A stretch of 64,000 nt of DNA from Solirubrobacter taibaiensis (GTDB taxonomy: Bacteria > Actinomycetota > Thermoleophilia > Solirubrobacterales > Solirubrobacteraceae). Each line of letters starts with the position of its first letter. The first letter of the stretch is position 1. The notes beneath the pieces were generated by a model. That model was given only the letters and a program-made list of their open reading frames with translations. It ran no database searches and was not told where the DNA came from. The position numbers and the translations under genes are program-made. The stretch lies in the NCBI GenBank assembly GCA_027587225.1, contig JAPDDQ010000039.1, positions 1 to 64,000 on the forward strand, read 5' to 3'. This document shows positions 52,219-61,596 of the stretch, piece after piece.

Positions 52219-52746
52219 ATGCCTGAGGCACACATCTCGCCTGTGGCGAACCGCCTCGGCGCCGTCGCGCTCACGTTGAGCGACGGCATCCGCGACGCCA
52301 CCGAGACCGCGACCGGGATGGCCGGCGGCCTGCCCGCGGCGCTGGTGTCGTTGCACGAGTGGGCCGACGGGCGGTCCGTGGACGTGCTGGCCGGAGCGCT
52401 CCGCGTCACCCACTCCCGCGCGGTGCGGGTCGTGGACCAGCTCGAGGCCGCGGGGCTCGCCCGCCGCGAGCCCGACCCCTCCGACGGCCGCCGCGCGCTC
52501 GTGCGCCTGCAGCCGGAAGGCCACGACCTGGCCGAACGCGCGCTCGCCGCGCGGGCGCGGCTGCTCGACCACGTGGTGGCGGGGCTCGATCCGCGCACGC
52601 TCGACCCGCTGCTCGACGCGATCCTGCACGTCACCACCGTCGACACGCTCGCGGCGGGCCAGACCTGCCGGCTGTGCGACGCGCACGCCTGCGGTCACGC
52701 CGACGGGCAGTGCCCCGTCACGCGTGCCGCGAACCGATGGCGCTGA
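52219..52746 (+). CDS. MarR-family regulator with cysteine-rich C-terminus
   Basis: 175 residues. The winged helix lies at about 40-115 (LPAALVSLHEWADGRSVDVL, then VTHSRAVRVVDQLEAAGLAR and DPSDGRRALVRLQPEG). The last 30 residues contain four cysteines and two histidines (CRLCDAHACGHADGQCPV), which could bind zinc or iron-sulfur or sense oxidation, an addition to the ordinary MarR fold. It overlaps the livM-like gene by 10 bases and probably controls it. Confidence 0.85.
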   Translation: MPEAHISPVANRLGAVALTLSDGIRDATETATGMAGGLPAALVSLHEWADGRSVDVLAGALRVTHSRAVRVVDQLEAAGLARREPDPSDGRRALVRLQPEGHDLAERALAARARLLDHVVAGLDPRTLDPLLDAILHVTTVDTLAAGQTCRLCDAHACGHADGQCPVTRAANRWR

Positions 52747-53753
52747 GCCGCGCCGCCGGCCTGTTCGCGCTCGCCGCGCTCGCGCCGCTGATCGTCGACG
52801 ACGTCGGCTTGCTCAACAGCATGGTCCTGGCCGCCGCCTACGCGGTGATGGCGCTCGGGTTGAACATCATCGTCGGCTTCGCGGGCCTGCTCGACCTCGG
52901 CTACGTGGCCTTCTTCGCCATCGGCGCCTACACGGCCGTGTACTTCGCGTCGGGCTACTGGGCGGGCGCCTCCGTGGCGTTCCTGGCCCCGGGCGGCCGC
53001 GCGGGGATCCACATCAACGTCCTGCTGGTCATGCTGATCGCGGCCGCCGCGGCGGCCCTCGCGGGCGCGCTGATCGGGGCCCCGACCCTGCGCTTGCGCG
53101 GCGACTACATCGCGGTGGTCACGCTGGCGTTCGGCGAGATCGTCGCGCAGATCGTCTACAACGGCCGCGGCATCGCGCTCTTCGGCGGGACGCTCACCGC
53201 CGGCCTGGTGGGCGTCGGGCCGGTCGACCGGATCGAGCTGCCGCTCGTGGGCCGGCTCGGCCCGTCGGACCTGCGCGCCTGGTACTGGTGCGGGCTCACG
53301 CTCGTGGCCCTGGTGCTGGTGGTCAACCGCAACCTGCGCCGCTCACGGATCGGCCGCGCGTGGGTCGCGTTGCGTGACGACGAGCGGGCCGCGGCCGTTG
53401 CCGGCGTCCCGATCGCCCGCACCAAGCTCACCGCTTACGCCACCGGCGCCGCGCTGGGCGGGCTCGCCGGCGCGTTCTTCGCCACCTATCTGAGCATCGT
53501 CAACCCGGACCAGTTCGACTTCGGCTTCTCGATCTTCATCCTCGCGATGGTCGTGCTCGGCGGGCTCGGCTCGCCGGCCGGCGTCGTGGCGGGCGCCATC
53601 GTGCTGTCGATGGTCAACACGTGGGTCCTGCGCGAAGTGCCCGTGGACCTCTCCGCGGTGAGCGCGGGGCTCTACGGCGCGGTGCTGGTCGTGATGACGC
53701 TGGTGCGCCCGGGTGGGCTCGTTCCGGCGCGGGACCGCGACACTCTGGCGTAG
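52737..53753 (+). CDS. livM: Branched-chain amino acid-type ABC permease (LivM), orphan
   Basis: 338 residues, about nine membrane segments. Family motifs: LNIIVGFAGLLDLGYVAFFA at the N-terminus, APTLRLRGDYIAVVTLAFGE in the middle, and the loop SRIGRAWVALRDDERAAAVAG (ATPase contact). It belongs with LivH, LivG, LivF and a binding protein, none of which is near; only a MarR regulator is. It may use other subunits or be a relict. The stop TAG is reused by the next promoter. Confidence 0.9.
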   Translation: MALSRAAGLFALAALAPLIVDDVGLLNSMVLAAAYAVMALGLNIIVGFAGLLDLGYVAFFAIGAYTAVYFASGYWAGASVAFLAPGGRAGIHINVLLVMLIAAAAAALAGALIGAPTLRLRGDYIAVVTLAFGEIVAQIVYNGRGIALFGGTLTAGLVGVGPVDRIELPLVGRLGPSDLRAWYWCGLTLVALVLVVNRNLRRSRIGRAWVALRDDERAAAVAGVPIARTKLTAYATGAALGGLAGAFFATYLSIVNPDQFDFGFSIFILAMVVLGGLGSPAGVVAGAIVLSMVNTWVLREVPVDLSAVSAGLYGAVLVVMTLVRPGGLVPARDRDTLA

Positions 53754-53756
53754 CGT
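53751..53756 (+). promoter_or_regulatory. Leaderless -10 box overlapping a stop codon
   Basis: TAGCGT, 7 bases before ATG 53764; TAG is the livM stop. Confidence 0.55.
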
Positions 53757-53763
53757 CCCGGCG

Positions 53764-54643
53764 ATGCTGCGTGCCGTTCTCCTCGCCTTCGCCTTCGTCC
53801 TGCTCGTCGCCGCCCCCGCGGACGCCTACCGTCTCGGCGGCAAGAAGTGGCCGGTGCGCACGATCACCTACCACGCGTCGGCGCCGCAGTACGCGGACGC
53901 GATCACGGCGGCGGTCGCGGCCTGGAACGCCAGCGGCGTCCGTGTGCGCTTCAAGGCCGTCAGTCGCCGCTCGAAGGCCCGGGTCAAGATCGTCACCGGG
54001 CGCGTGCGCAGCGGCCCGTCCGGGGACGCGCACCTCGGCTACTACCGCAAGTCACGCGTGCGCCTGAACCGCTTCGACCCGGCGGGCAAGGACCCGGGTT
54101 GGCTCGCGTACGAGATGCAGATCGTCGTCGCCCACGAGCTGGGGGCACGTGCTCGGCCTGCGCCACGTGACCAAGCCGTGCTCGGTCATGAACTACGGGC
54201 GCGTGGAGAAGTGCCCGAAGTCGCCCGCGGCCTGGCAGTTGCGCTGCCGGATGCTCGAACCCGATGATGTCCGCGGCGCGATCAAGCGCTACGGCGGACG
54301 GGCGAAGGCGTTCGCTCCCGAGTTCTGCGACTACGCGCCGCCGCCGGTGCCGCCGGCCGGGCTCGTCGCGGCGTACGACGCGGCCACGCGGTCGATCGCG
54401 CTGAGCTGGACGAACGCGGTCACCGCGTACGTGTTCGCCGTCCAGTGGGAGGTGACCAAGGACGCGTGTGCGGGCGCTCCCACGGGCGCCGGGGCGCTCA
54501 CGCAGCCCGGCCCGGGGACGGGGGTCAACCCCGCCGCGGGCGCCGCGCCCGGGAACTACTGCGTGGCGATGTGGAGCCAGGACCGCTTCAACCGCCTCGC
54601 GGGTCCCACGACCGCGTGGGTCGCGATACCTTCGAGTTCGTGA
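53764..54643 (+). pseudogene. Secreted zinc metalloprotease frameshifted in its active-site motif
   Basis: ATG 53764 begins a signal peptide (LRAVLLAFAFVLLVAAPADA) and a matrixin-like domain (WPVRTITYHASAPQYADAIT, then AVAAWNASGVRVRFKAV). The zinc helix reads VAHELG and then leaves frame at a run of five G (54141-54145). With four G it would continue HVLGLRHVTKPCSVMNY, giving HELGHVLGLRH plus the Met-turn-like CSVMNYG. The second part runs to 54643 with a C-terminal beta-sandwich domain. A real mutation, phase-variable tract or sequencing error are all possible. Confidence 0.8.
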
Positions 54644-54667
54644 GATTCGTCACCGAGCCTGCGCTCG

Positions 54668-54684
54668 ACTGACGGACTGTCAGT
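54668..54684. promoter_or_regulatory. Palindrome ACTGAC-GGACT-GTCAGT upstream of fadA
   Basis: Perfect 6-bp arms, 38 bases before the thiolase start. Nearly identical to the site at 43138-43152. Likely operator of a TetR-type fatty-acid regulator that is not encoded in the window. Confidence 0.7.
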
Positions 54685-54722
54685 AACCTGGATCGTCTAA
54701 GTACGGCTCTGAGGAGAACGGC

Positions 54723-55939
<1,217 letters not shown>

Positions 55940-55940
<1 letters not shown>

Positions 55941-58105
55941 TGTCGACGATCAAGTGGGAGCAGGACGCCGACGGCGTCGTCGTGCTGACGCTCGACGACC
56001 CCAACCAGTCCGCGAACACCATGAACGAGGCCTACAAGGCCTCGATGCGCGAGACGGTGGAGCGGCTCGAGGCCGAGAAGGATTCGATCACGGGCGTCGT
56101 CATCACGAGCGCCAAGAAGACGTTCTTCGCCGGCGGCGACCTCAACGACCTGAAGAAGGCCCGGCGCGAGGATGCCGCCGAGGTCGCGACGATGGTGCGC
56201 GAGCTCAAGGCCGACCTGCGCAAGCTGGAGACGCTCGGCAAGCCGGTCGTCGCCGCGATCAACGGCGCCGCGCTGGGAGGCGGGCTCGAGATCTGCCTCG
56301 CGACGCATCACCGCGTGATCGTGGATGACAGCAAGGCGGTGCTCGGGTTCCCGGAGGTGCAGCTCGGTCTGCTCCCGGGCGCCGGCGGCGTGACGCGTTC
56401 GGTGCGCATGTTCGGCATCGCCGACGCGCTCATGAAGCTCCTGCTGCTGGGCACGCGCCACCGCCCGGCGGCGGCGCTGGAGATGGGCTTGGTCGACGAG
56501 GTCGTCGCCTCGCGCGATGAGCTCGTCCCGGCCGCGAAGAAGTGGATCGCGGAGAACTCCGAGGCCGTCCAGCCGTGGGACGTCAAGGGCCACAAGATCC
56601 CCGGCGGCACGCCGACGAACCCGAAGTTCGCCGCCAACCTGCCCGCGTTCCCCGCGAACCTGCGCAAGCAGATCAAGGGCGCGAACTACCCGGCGCCGCA
56701 CCACATCATGGCCGCGGCGGTCGAGGGCTCGCAGGTCGGCTTCGACGTCGCCCTGGAGGTCGAAGGCCGCTACTTCGTGGATCTGGTGACCGGCCAGGTG
56801 GCCAAGAACATGATCCAGGCGTTCTTCTTCGACCTGCAGGCCGTGCAGGGCTCGCGCGGGCGGCCGGAGTCCCTAGAGCCGACGTCGGTCAAGAAGGTCG
56901 TGGTCCTCGGTGCCGGCATGATGGGCGCCGCGATCGCGTACGTGTCGGCCAAGGCCGGCATCGAAGTGGTCCTGAAGGACGTCTCGCTGGAGGCGGCTGA
57001 GAAGGGCAAGGGGTATTCGGAGAAGCTGGTCGCGAAGGGCGTCTCGCGTGGCAAGACCACGCAGGAAAAGGGCGACGCGCTGCTCGCCCTGATCACGCCG
57101 TCTGCCGACGCCGCTGACGCCCAGGACGCCGACCTGGTCATCGAGGCCGTCTTCGAGGACCCGAGCGTCAAGAAGCAGGTCATGGCCGAGATCGAGCCGT
57201 TCCTCGCTGCGGATGCGCTGCTGGGCTCGAACACCTCGACGCTCCCGATCACGGCGCTGGCCGAGAACGTCTCGCGGCCCGAGGACTTCATCGGCCTGCA
57301 CTTCTTCTCCCCCGTGGACAAGATGCCGCTGCTGGAGATCATCAAGGGCGAGAAGACCTCCGACGCGGCCGTCTACCGCGCCCTGGACTTCGCCAAGCAG
57401 ATCGCCAAGACCCCGATCGTGGTCAACGACTCGCGCGGCTTCTTCACCTCGCGCGTGATCGGCACGTTCATCAACGAGGGCATCTCGATGCTCGCCGAGG
57501 GCATCCCCGCGGCGTCGATCGAGCAGGCCTCCTCCCAGGCCGGCTACCCCGCCCCCGTGCTGCAGCTGTCCGACGAGCTGAACCTGAAGCTCATGCGCCG
57601 GATCCGCAAGGCCGCGGCCGACGCGGCCGGCGACGCCTACGTGACCCACGCCGCCGACGGCGTGATCGACCGCATGCTCGACGAGTTCGAGCGTCCCGGC
57701 AAGCTCGAGGGCGCCGGGTTCTACGAGTACGCGGACGGCAAGCGTGTGAAGCTCTGGCCCGGCCTCCGCGAAGCGTTCCCGCCGGTCGACGATCCGTCCT
57801 CGATCAACCTGAAGGACCTGCAGGAGCGCATGCTCTTCATCGAGGCCCTCGAGACGATCAAGTGCGTCGACGAGGGCGTCATCGAGTCCGTCGCCGACGC
57901 CAACATCGGCTCGATCATGGGCATCGGCTTCCCGGGCTGGTCCGGCGGTGTCCTGCAGTACATCAACGGCTACGAGGGCGGCGTCCAGGGCTTCGTCGCC
58001 CGCGCCCGCGAGCTCGCCGAGACCTACGGCGACCGCTTCACCCCGCCGGAGTCCCTGGCGGCGCGTACGGAGCCGTACCTCGACGCGGTGCTCGCACCGG
58101 CGTAG
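55940..58105 (+). CDS. fadB: Multifunctional enoyl-CoA hydratase/3-hydroxyacyl-CoA dehydrogenase
   Basis: 721 residues, normal length. The crotonase half has FFAGGDLNDLKKA, NGAALGGGLEICLATHH and FPEVQLGLLPGAGGVTR. The dehydrogenase half begins VVVLGAGMMGAAIAYVSA (NAD site near 319) with IGLHFFSPVDKMPLLEII carrying the catalytic His. It hydrates enoyl-CoA and oxidises 3-hydroxyacyl-CoA, feeding FadA. A terminator follows 15 bases after the stop. Confidence 0.95.
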
Positions 58106-58120
58106 TTTCGGCACAGAGCG

Positions 58121-58150
58121 AGGCGCGTTTCGTCACGAAGCGCGCCTTGT
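58121..58150 (+). terminator. Rho-independent terminator of fadAB
   Basis: 13-bp stem AGGCGCGTTTCGT / ACGAAGCGCGCCT (one G-T pair) with a minimal loop, followed by TGTTTCGT. Confidence 0.75.
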
Positions 58151-58183
58151 TTCGTGTCACCCCGGGGCTCCAAGCTCCCGGCT

Positions 58184-58963
58184 ATGTACAAACAGGTCGC
58201 GAGAGGACTCGTTCGTACATCACCTCGCGCTGACCTGGTCACGCGCGACGAGCTCGGGATCACTCCGAGCTCCATCAGCAAACGAGTGGCACGAGGGACC
58301 CTGACGCGCCGCTACCCGGGCGTGTACTCCTACGGCCGTGGTGAGCTGTCGCCCGAGGCGCGCTGGATGGCCGCCGTGCTCGCCTGCGGCGAGGGCGCGG
58401 CGCTCGCTCACCTCTCCTCGGTGCTGCGGTTTGACTGCTCGCGCTGGCCAGTGGGAGAGCCACACGTGATCGTGCCAAGACGTCACCGCGCGGTCGAGGG
58501 CATCGTGATCCATCACGCCATTGGGCTCGACCCACGCGACGCCACGGAGTTCCGCGGCATCCCGACCACGACCGTCGCGCGCATGCTGCTCGACCTGAGC
58601 GCCACGCACACCAAGCACCAGGTCGCCTACGTCATCAACCAGGCCGCGTGGCGCCGACGCTTCGACCTCGACGCCACCCTCCGCTCGCGGCAACGAGCCC
58701 TCGGCCACCCGGGTGCGGGCGTGCTCGCGCAAGCGCTCGACCTCTATGCGGCAGGGAGCGCCGGCAGCAAGAGCGGCCTGGAGGACCAGTTCCTCGAGCT
58801 CGTTCAGGGCTTCCCCGAGCCGCTCGTGAACATGGAGCACCTCGGCTACGAAGTCGACTTCCGCTGGCCCGACCGCGTACTCCACGAAGCGGGGTACACC
58901 GTCGTCCGCTTCACCGGCCCGGAGCTCCCGGGCGCCCCTGCCCGGCTCAGCCCGTACTTCTGA
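58184..58963 (+). CDS. AbiEi/DUF559-like protein with deletion in the nuclease-like domain
   Basis: 259 residues. The N-terminal winged helix (LVTRDELGITPSSISKRVAR) and the middle (LAHLSSVLRFDCSRWPVGEP, VIVPRRHRAVEGIVIHHA) match actinobacterial AbiEi antitoxin-domain proteins ending in a very-short-patch-repair-like DUF559 domain. At the end, YEVDFRWPDRV joins directly to HEAGYTVVRFT: the usual central strand with the second catalytic acid and the helix (about 30 residues) is missing, so the nuclease core is lost. It overlaps the convergent aldolase-like gene by 17 bases. Confidence 0.7.
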   Translation: MYKQVARGLVRTSPRADLVTRDELGITPSSISKRVARGTLTRRYPGVYSYGRGELSPEARWMAAVLACGEGAALAHLSSVLRFDCSRWPVGEPHVIVPRRHRAVEGIVIHHAIGLDPRDATEFRGIPTTTVARMLLDLSATHTKHQVAYVINQAAWRRRFDLDATLRSRQRALGHPGAGVLAQALDLYAAGSAGSKSGLEDQFLELVQGFPEPLVNMEHLGYEVDFRWPDRVLHEAGYTVVRFTGPELPGAPARLSPYF

Positions 58964-59975
58964 TCGGCAGGGTGCCGCAGGTACGGCCGTCGTCGCGCAC
59001 GAGCGTGTACTGGCGGTGCAGGTGGATCGTCGTGTCGCAGTGGCCGGGGACGAGGGCGATCGTGTCGCCGACCCGCGCTTGGACGCCGGTGACGAGGCCG
59101 TGCTCGTCGCCGGCGAACTGGTAGGTCGCGCGGGGCGCGCCATGCACGGCGGGCGGGCCCGCGTCGACGCTGATGGCCTTCCAGCCGGCGTCGACGGTGA
59201 CGCCTTCCTTGCGCTTGCTGACTACCGTCGCGACGACGTACAGCGCCGCTTCGAAGCCGTCACCGATCGCCGCTTGGTAGCTCGTGTCCATCACGCAGTA
59301 GGAACCCGGCTGCAGCTCGGTGAACACGCCGGCGCGGATGGCCAGCTCGTGCGTGCCGGTGCCCGCGCCGGTGACCCAGTCGACCGGGAAGCCGCGGTCG
59401 GCGAGCGCCGCCTTGGCCGCTTCGAGCCGCTCGTAGGCCGCGGCGGTGCACTGCGCGCGCTCCGCGTCGGAGCCGGGCGCGAGCATGCAGTGCCCCTCGT
59501 ACCCCTGCAGGCCGGCGAAGCGGACGCCAGTGAGGTCGCCCGCGAGCTCGGCGAGGTCGACGGCGGCGTGCGGCTCGACGCCCGTCCGGTGCTGTCCGAC
59601 GTCGACGTCCACGAGCACGGGCAGCACGAGCCCGCGCGCGCGAGCCGCGTCGGCGAGGGCGAGCAGCAGCGCCGGTCCGTCGACGACGACCGAGAGCTTC
59701 GCCAGCTCCGCCAGCTCGACGTACCGCTCCACCGCCGCCAACGCGAACGGGCTGGTGAGGAGCACGTCATTCACACCGGATTTGACCAGCCACTCGGTGT
59801 CGTCGAGCGTCGCGGCCGCGACGCCCGCCGCGCCCAGCGCGATCTGGCGCTGCGCGACCCACGGGCTGCGATGCGTCTTGGTGTGCGGGCGCAGCCGCAC
59901 CCCGGCGGCCGCGCACCGGTCGGCCATCCGTCGCAGGTTGCGGTCGAGCGCGTCGAGGTTGAGCACCAGCTCCAT
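58947..59975 (-). CDS. D-threonine aldolase/D-serine dehydratase-like PLP enzyme
   Basis: 342 residues. The alanine-racemase-type barrel begins ELVLNLDALDRNLRRMADRC; the PLP lysine is in LRPHTKTHR (near 33). VLVDVDVGQHRTGV and GTGTHELA bind PLP phosphate. The C-terminal domain ends with PGHCDTTIHLH, whose His and Cys fit the metal site of this family (DSD1/D-threonine aldolase). It likely cleaves or dehydrates a D-beta-hydroxy amino acid. It is transcribed away from the ArsR operon. Confidence 0.85.
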   Translation of the reverse strand: MELVLNLDALDRNLRRMADRCAAAGVRLRPHTKTHRSPWVAQRQIALGAAGVAAATLDDTEWLVKSGVNDVLLTSPFALAAVERYVELAELAKLSVVVDGPALLLALADAARARGLVLPVLVDVDVGQHRTGVEPHAAVDLAELAGDLTGVRFAGLQGYEGHCMLAPGSDAERAQCTAAAYERLEAAKAALADRGFPVDWVTGAGTGTHELAIRAGVFTELQPGSYCVMDTSYQAAIGDGFEAALYVVATVVSKRKEGVTVDAGWKAISVDAGPPAVHGAPRATYQFAGDEHGLVTGVQARVGDTIALVPGHCDTTIHLHRQYTLVRDDGRTCGTLPIRSTG

Positions 59976-60016
59976 GGCAGAGAACTTAGATCAGGACGGA
60001 CAACTCAACCAACAAC

Positions 60017-60032
60017 TCAACCAATCGGTTGA
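60017..60032. promoter_or_regulatory. ArsR operator 1, TCAACC-AATC-GGTTGA
   Basis: Perfect 6-bp arms, in a cluster where ACTCAACCA is also directly repeated (60003-60022). Confidence 0.6.
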
Positions 60033-60051
60033 CAATCACGTGAAGACGGCC

Positions 60052-60057
60052 TACTCT
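60052..60057 (+). promoter_or_regulatory. Leaderless -10 box of ArsR operon
   Basis: TACTCT, 7 bases before ATG 60065 and running into operator 2. Confidence 0.5.
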
Positions 60058-60073
60058 CAACCACATGGTTGAG
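60056..60073. promoter_or_regulatory. ArsR operator 2, CTCAACCA-CA-TGGTTGAG
   Basis: Perfect 8-bp arms. The ATG start codon of the ArsR gene lies in the right half, so binding would block the leaderless transcript at its first base. Confidence 0.7.
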
Positions 60074-60385
60074 GAACTGGACGCGGTCTTCCACGCGCTC
60101 TCCAGCGAACCGCGGCGGGCGATGCTCGACGCGCTCATTGGCGGGGAGCGCACCGTGGGGGATCTCGCGGCGCCGTTCGAGATGTCGCTCGCCGGCGTCT
60201 CCAAGCACCTGAAGGTGTTGGAGGGTGCGGGGCTCGTCGAACGGCGCACCGAAGGCCGGACGACGATCTGCACGCTGCGGGCCGCGCCGCTCGCCGACGC
60301 AAGCGCCTGGGTGCGCCACTACGAGCGCTTCTGGGACGACGCGCTCGATCGCTTGGCCGCCTTGGTCGAGGAGGAGGACGAGTGA
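60065..60385 (+). CDS. ArsR-family regulator
   Basis: 106 residues. Winged helix: FHALSSEPRRAMLDALIGGE, then FEMSLAGVSKHLKVLEGAGL and VERRTEGRTTICTL. There are no cysteine pairs for arsenite or metal, so it belongs to the ArsR group linked to SRPBCC (AHSA1) proteins. It is coupled to the next gene by a GTGA overlap. Autoregulation is suggested by two operators at its start. Confidence 0.9.
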   Translation: MVEELDAVFHALSSEPRRAMLDALIGGERTVGDLAAPFEMSLAGVSKHLKVLEGAGLVERRTEGRTTICTLRAAPLADASAWVRHYERFWDDALDRLAALVEEEDE

Positions 60386-60816
60386 ACCGCTTCGCCGTCA
60401 CGCTGCAGCGCGTGATCCGGGCGCCGCGCGCCCGGGTGTACCGGGCGTTCCTGGACCCGGAGCTGGTCGCGCAGTGGCTCGCGCCGGGTGGGTCGGTCGT
60501 CTCGACCGCGACCGTCGACGAGCGTGTCGGCGGCGTGCACCGCGTCGACATGATCGACGAGCACGGCGAAGCGCACCTGTTCGACAGCGTCATCCAGGAG
60601 CTCGTGCCGGACGAGCGGATCGTCCTGCTGTTCAAGTTCGGCCTCGACGCGGAGGAGACGGTGCTGACCGTGTCGTTCCGCGATATGTCAGGCGGGACCG
60701 AGGTGACGCTCGATCACCAGCGCGTGCCGCTCATCGGTCCCCTCAACCAGCGGTCGGTCGATGCCGGCTGGAATTCCGTGCTGGACAAACTCGAAGGAGT
60801 CGCAGATGCCCTCTGA
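60382..60816 (+). CDS. SRPBCC/AHSA1-family protein
   Basis: 144 residues from GTG. It opens with VTLQRVIRAPRARVYRAFLD and PELVAQWLAPGG, ending with DAGWNSVLDKLEGVADAL, the Bet v1-like ligand cavity of the AHSA1 family. ArsR-SRPBCC pairs are common and bind hydrophobic ligands or respond to stress, but the ligand is unknown. It overlaps the next gene by 11 bases. Confidence 0.9.
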   Translation: MNRFAVTLQRVIRAPRARVYRAFLDPELVAQWLAPGGSVVSTATVDERVGGVHRVDMIDEHGEAHLFDSVIQELVPDERIVLLFKFGLDAEETVLTVSFRDMSGGTEVTLDHQRVPLIGPLNQRSVDAGWNSVLDKLEGVADAL

Positions 60817-61474
60817 TGCCCGCCTCGCCCTGCTGGAACGCGAGAAGCAGCTCACGCGGTTGAGTGACGAGCTCGCCCGCGAGCGCGCCGCCCTCCCCTG
60901 GGAGGAGGTGACCAGCGAGTACGTGTTCGACACCGAGCACGGTCCGCGCACGCTGGCCGAGCTGTTCGACGGGCGCTCGCAGCTGCTCGTCTTCCACTTC
61001 ATGTTCGCCCCGGAGACGGAGAACCCGTGCGCGAGCTGCACGTCGATCGCGCACCACATGGAGCTGCCGCGCGTGTACCTCGAGAACCACGACGTCACGT
61101 GGACCGCGGTCTCGCGCGCGCCGCTGGAGAAGCTGCTCGCCTACCGTGAGCGGATGGGCTGGACGTTCCCGTGGGCGTCCGCGCACGAGTCGGACTTCAA
61201 CTTCGACTTCAACGTCTCCAACACCCCGGAGCGTCCGCTCCGCGAGTACAACTTCGGGCCCGTCGACCCGGCGGAGCTCGGGGCCGAGCAGCCCGGGATG
61301 AGCGCGTTCGTGCTGCGCGACGGCAAGGTCTTCCACACGTACTCGGCCTACTCGCGCGGAATCGACGCGGTGTGGGGCATCTACGCCTGGCTGGACCGTG
61401 CCCCGCTCGGCCGCAACGAGGGCGACGGCTACTGGTTCAAGCGCCCGGACGAGTTCGCCGCCGCGGTGTCGTGA
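60806..61474 (+). CDS. DUF899-family thioredoxin-like protein
   Basis: 222 residues with AAGGAGT 6-8 bases before ATG. The thioredoxin-like core is visible as LLVFHFMFAPETENPCASCT, with a CASC motif at the redox position, and VTWTAVSRAPLEKLLAYRER; the C-terminus DAVWGIYAWLDRAPLGRNEG is typical of DUF899. Third gene of the ArsR operon. Function unproven; a redox role is suggested by the Cys pair. Confidence 0.9.
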   Translation: MPSDARLALLEREKQLTRLSDELARERAALPWEEVTSEYVFDTEHGPRTLAELFDGRSQLLVFHFMFAPETENPCASCTSIAHHMELPRVYLENHDVTWTAVSRAPLEKLLAYRERMGWTFPWASAHESDFNFDFNVSNTPERPLREYNFGPVDPAELGAEQPGMSAFVLRDGKVFHTYSAYSRGIDAVWGIYAWLDRAPLGRNEGDGYWFKRPDEFAAAVS

Positions 61475-61596
61475 TGTTCGCTCACGTCGCCGGCGTGCCG
61501 GTCGAGGAGCTCGTCCCGCTCGCGCTTGTGGGCGGCGGAATGCTTGCGAGCGCGTTGCACCGACTCAGAAGTCGAGCGCGCGGACGCGCGTCGTGA
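61474..61596 (+). CDS. Possible 40-residue membrane peptide
   Basis: ATG overlaps the DUF899 stop (TGATG). It encodes MFAHVAGVPVEELVPLALVG, then GGMLASALHRLRSRARGRAS: a short hydrophobic segment and a basic tail. Translational coupling argues for expression, but it is too short for certainty and the last 32 bases are antisense to the BNR gene. Confidence 0.4.
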   Translation: MFAHVAGVPVEELVPLALVGGGMLASALHRLRSRARGRAS

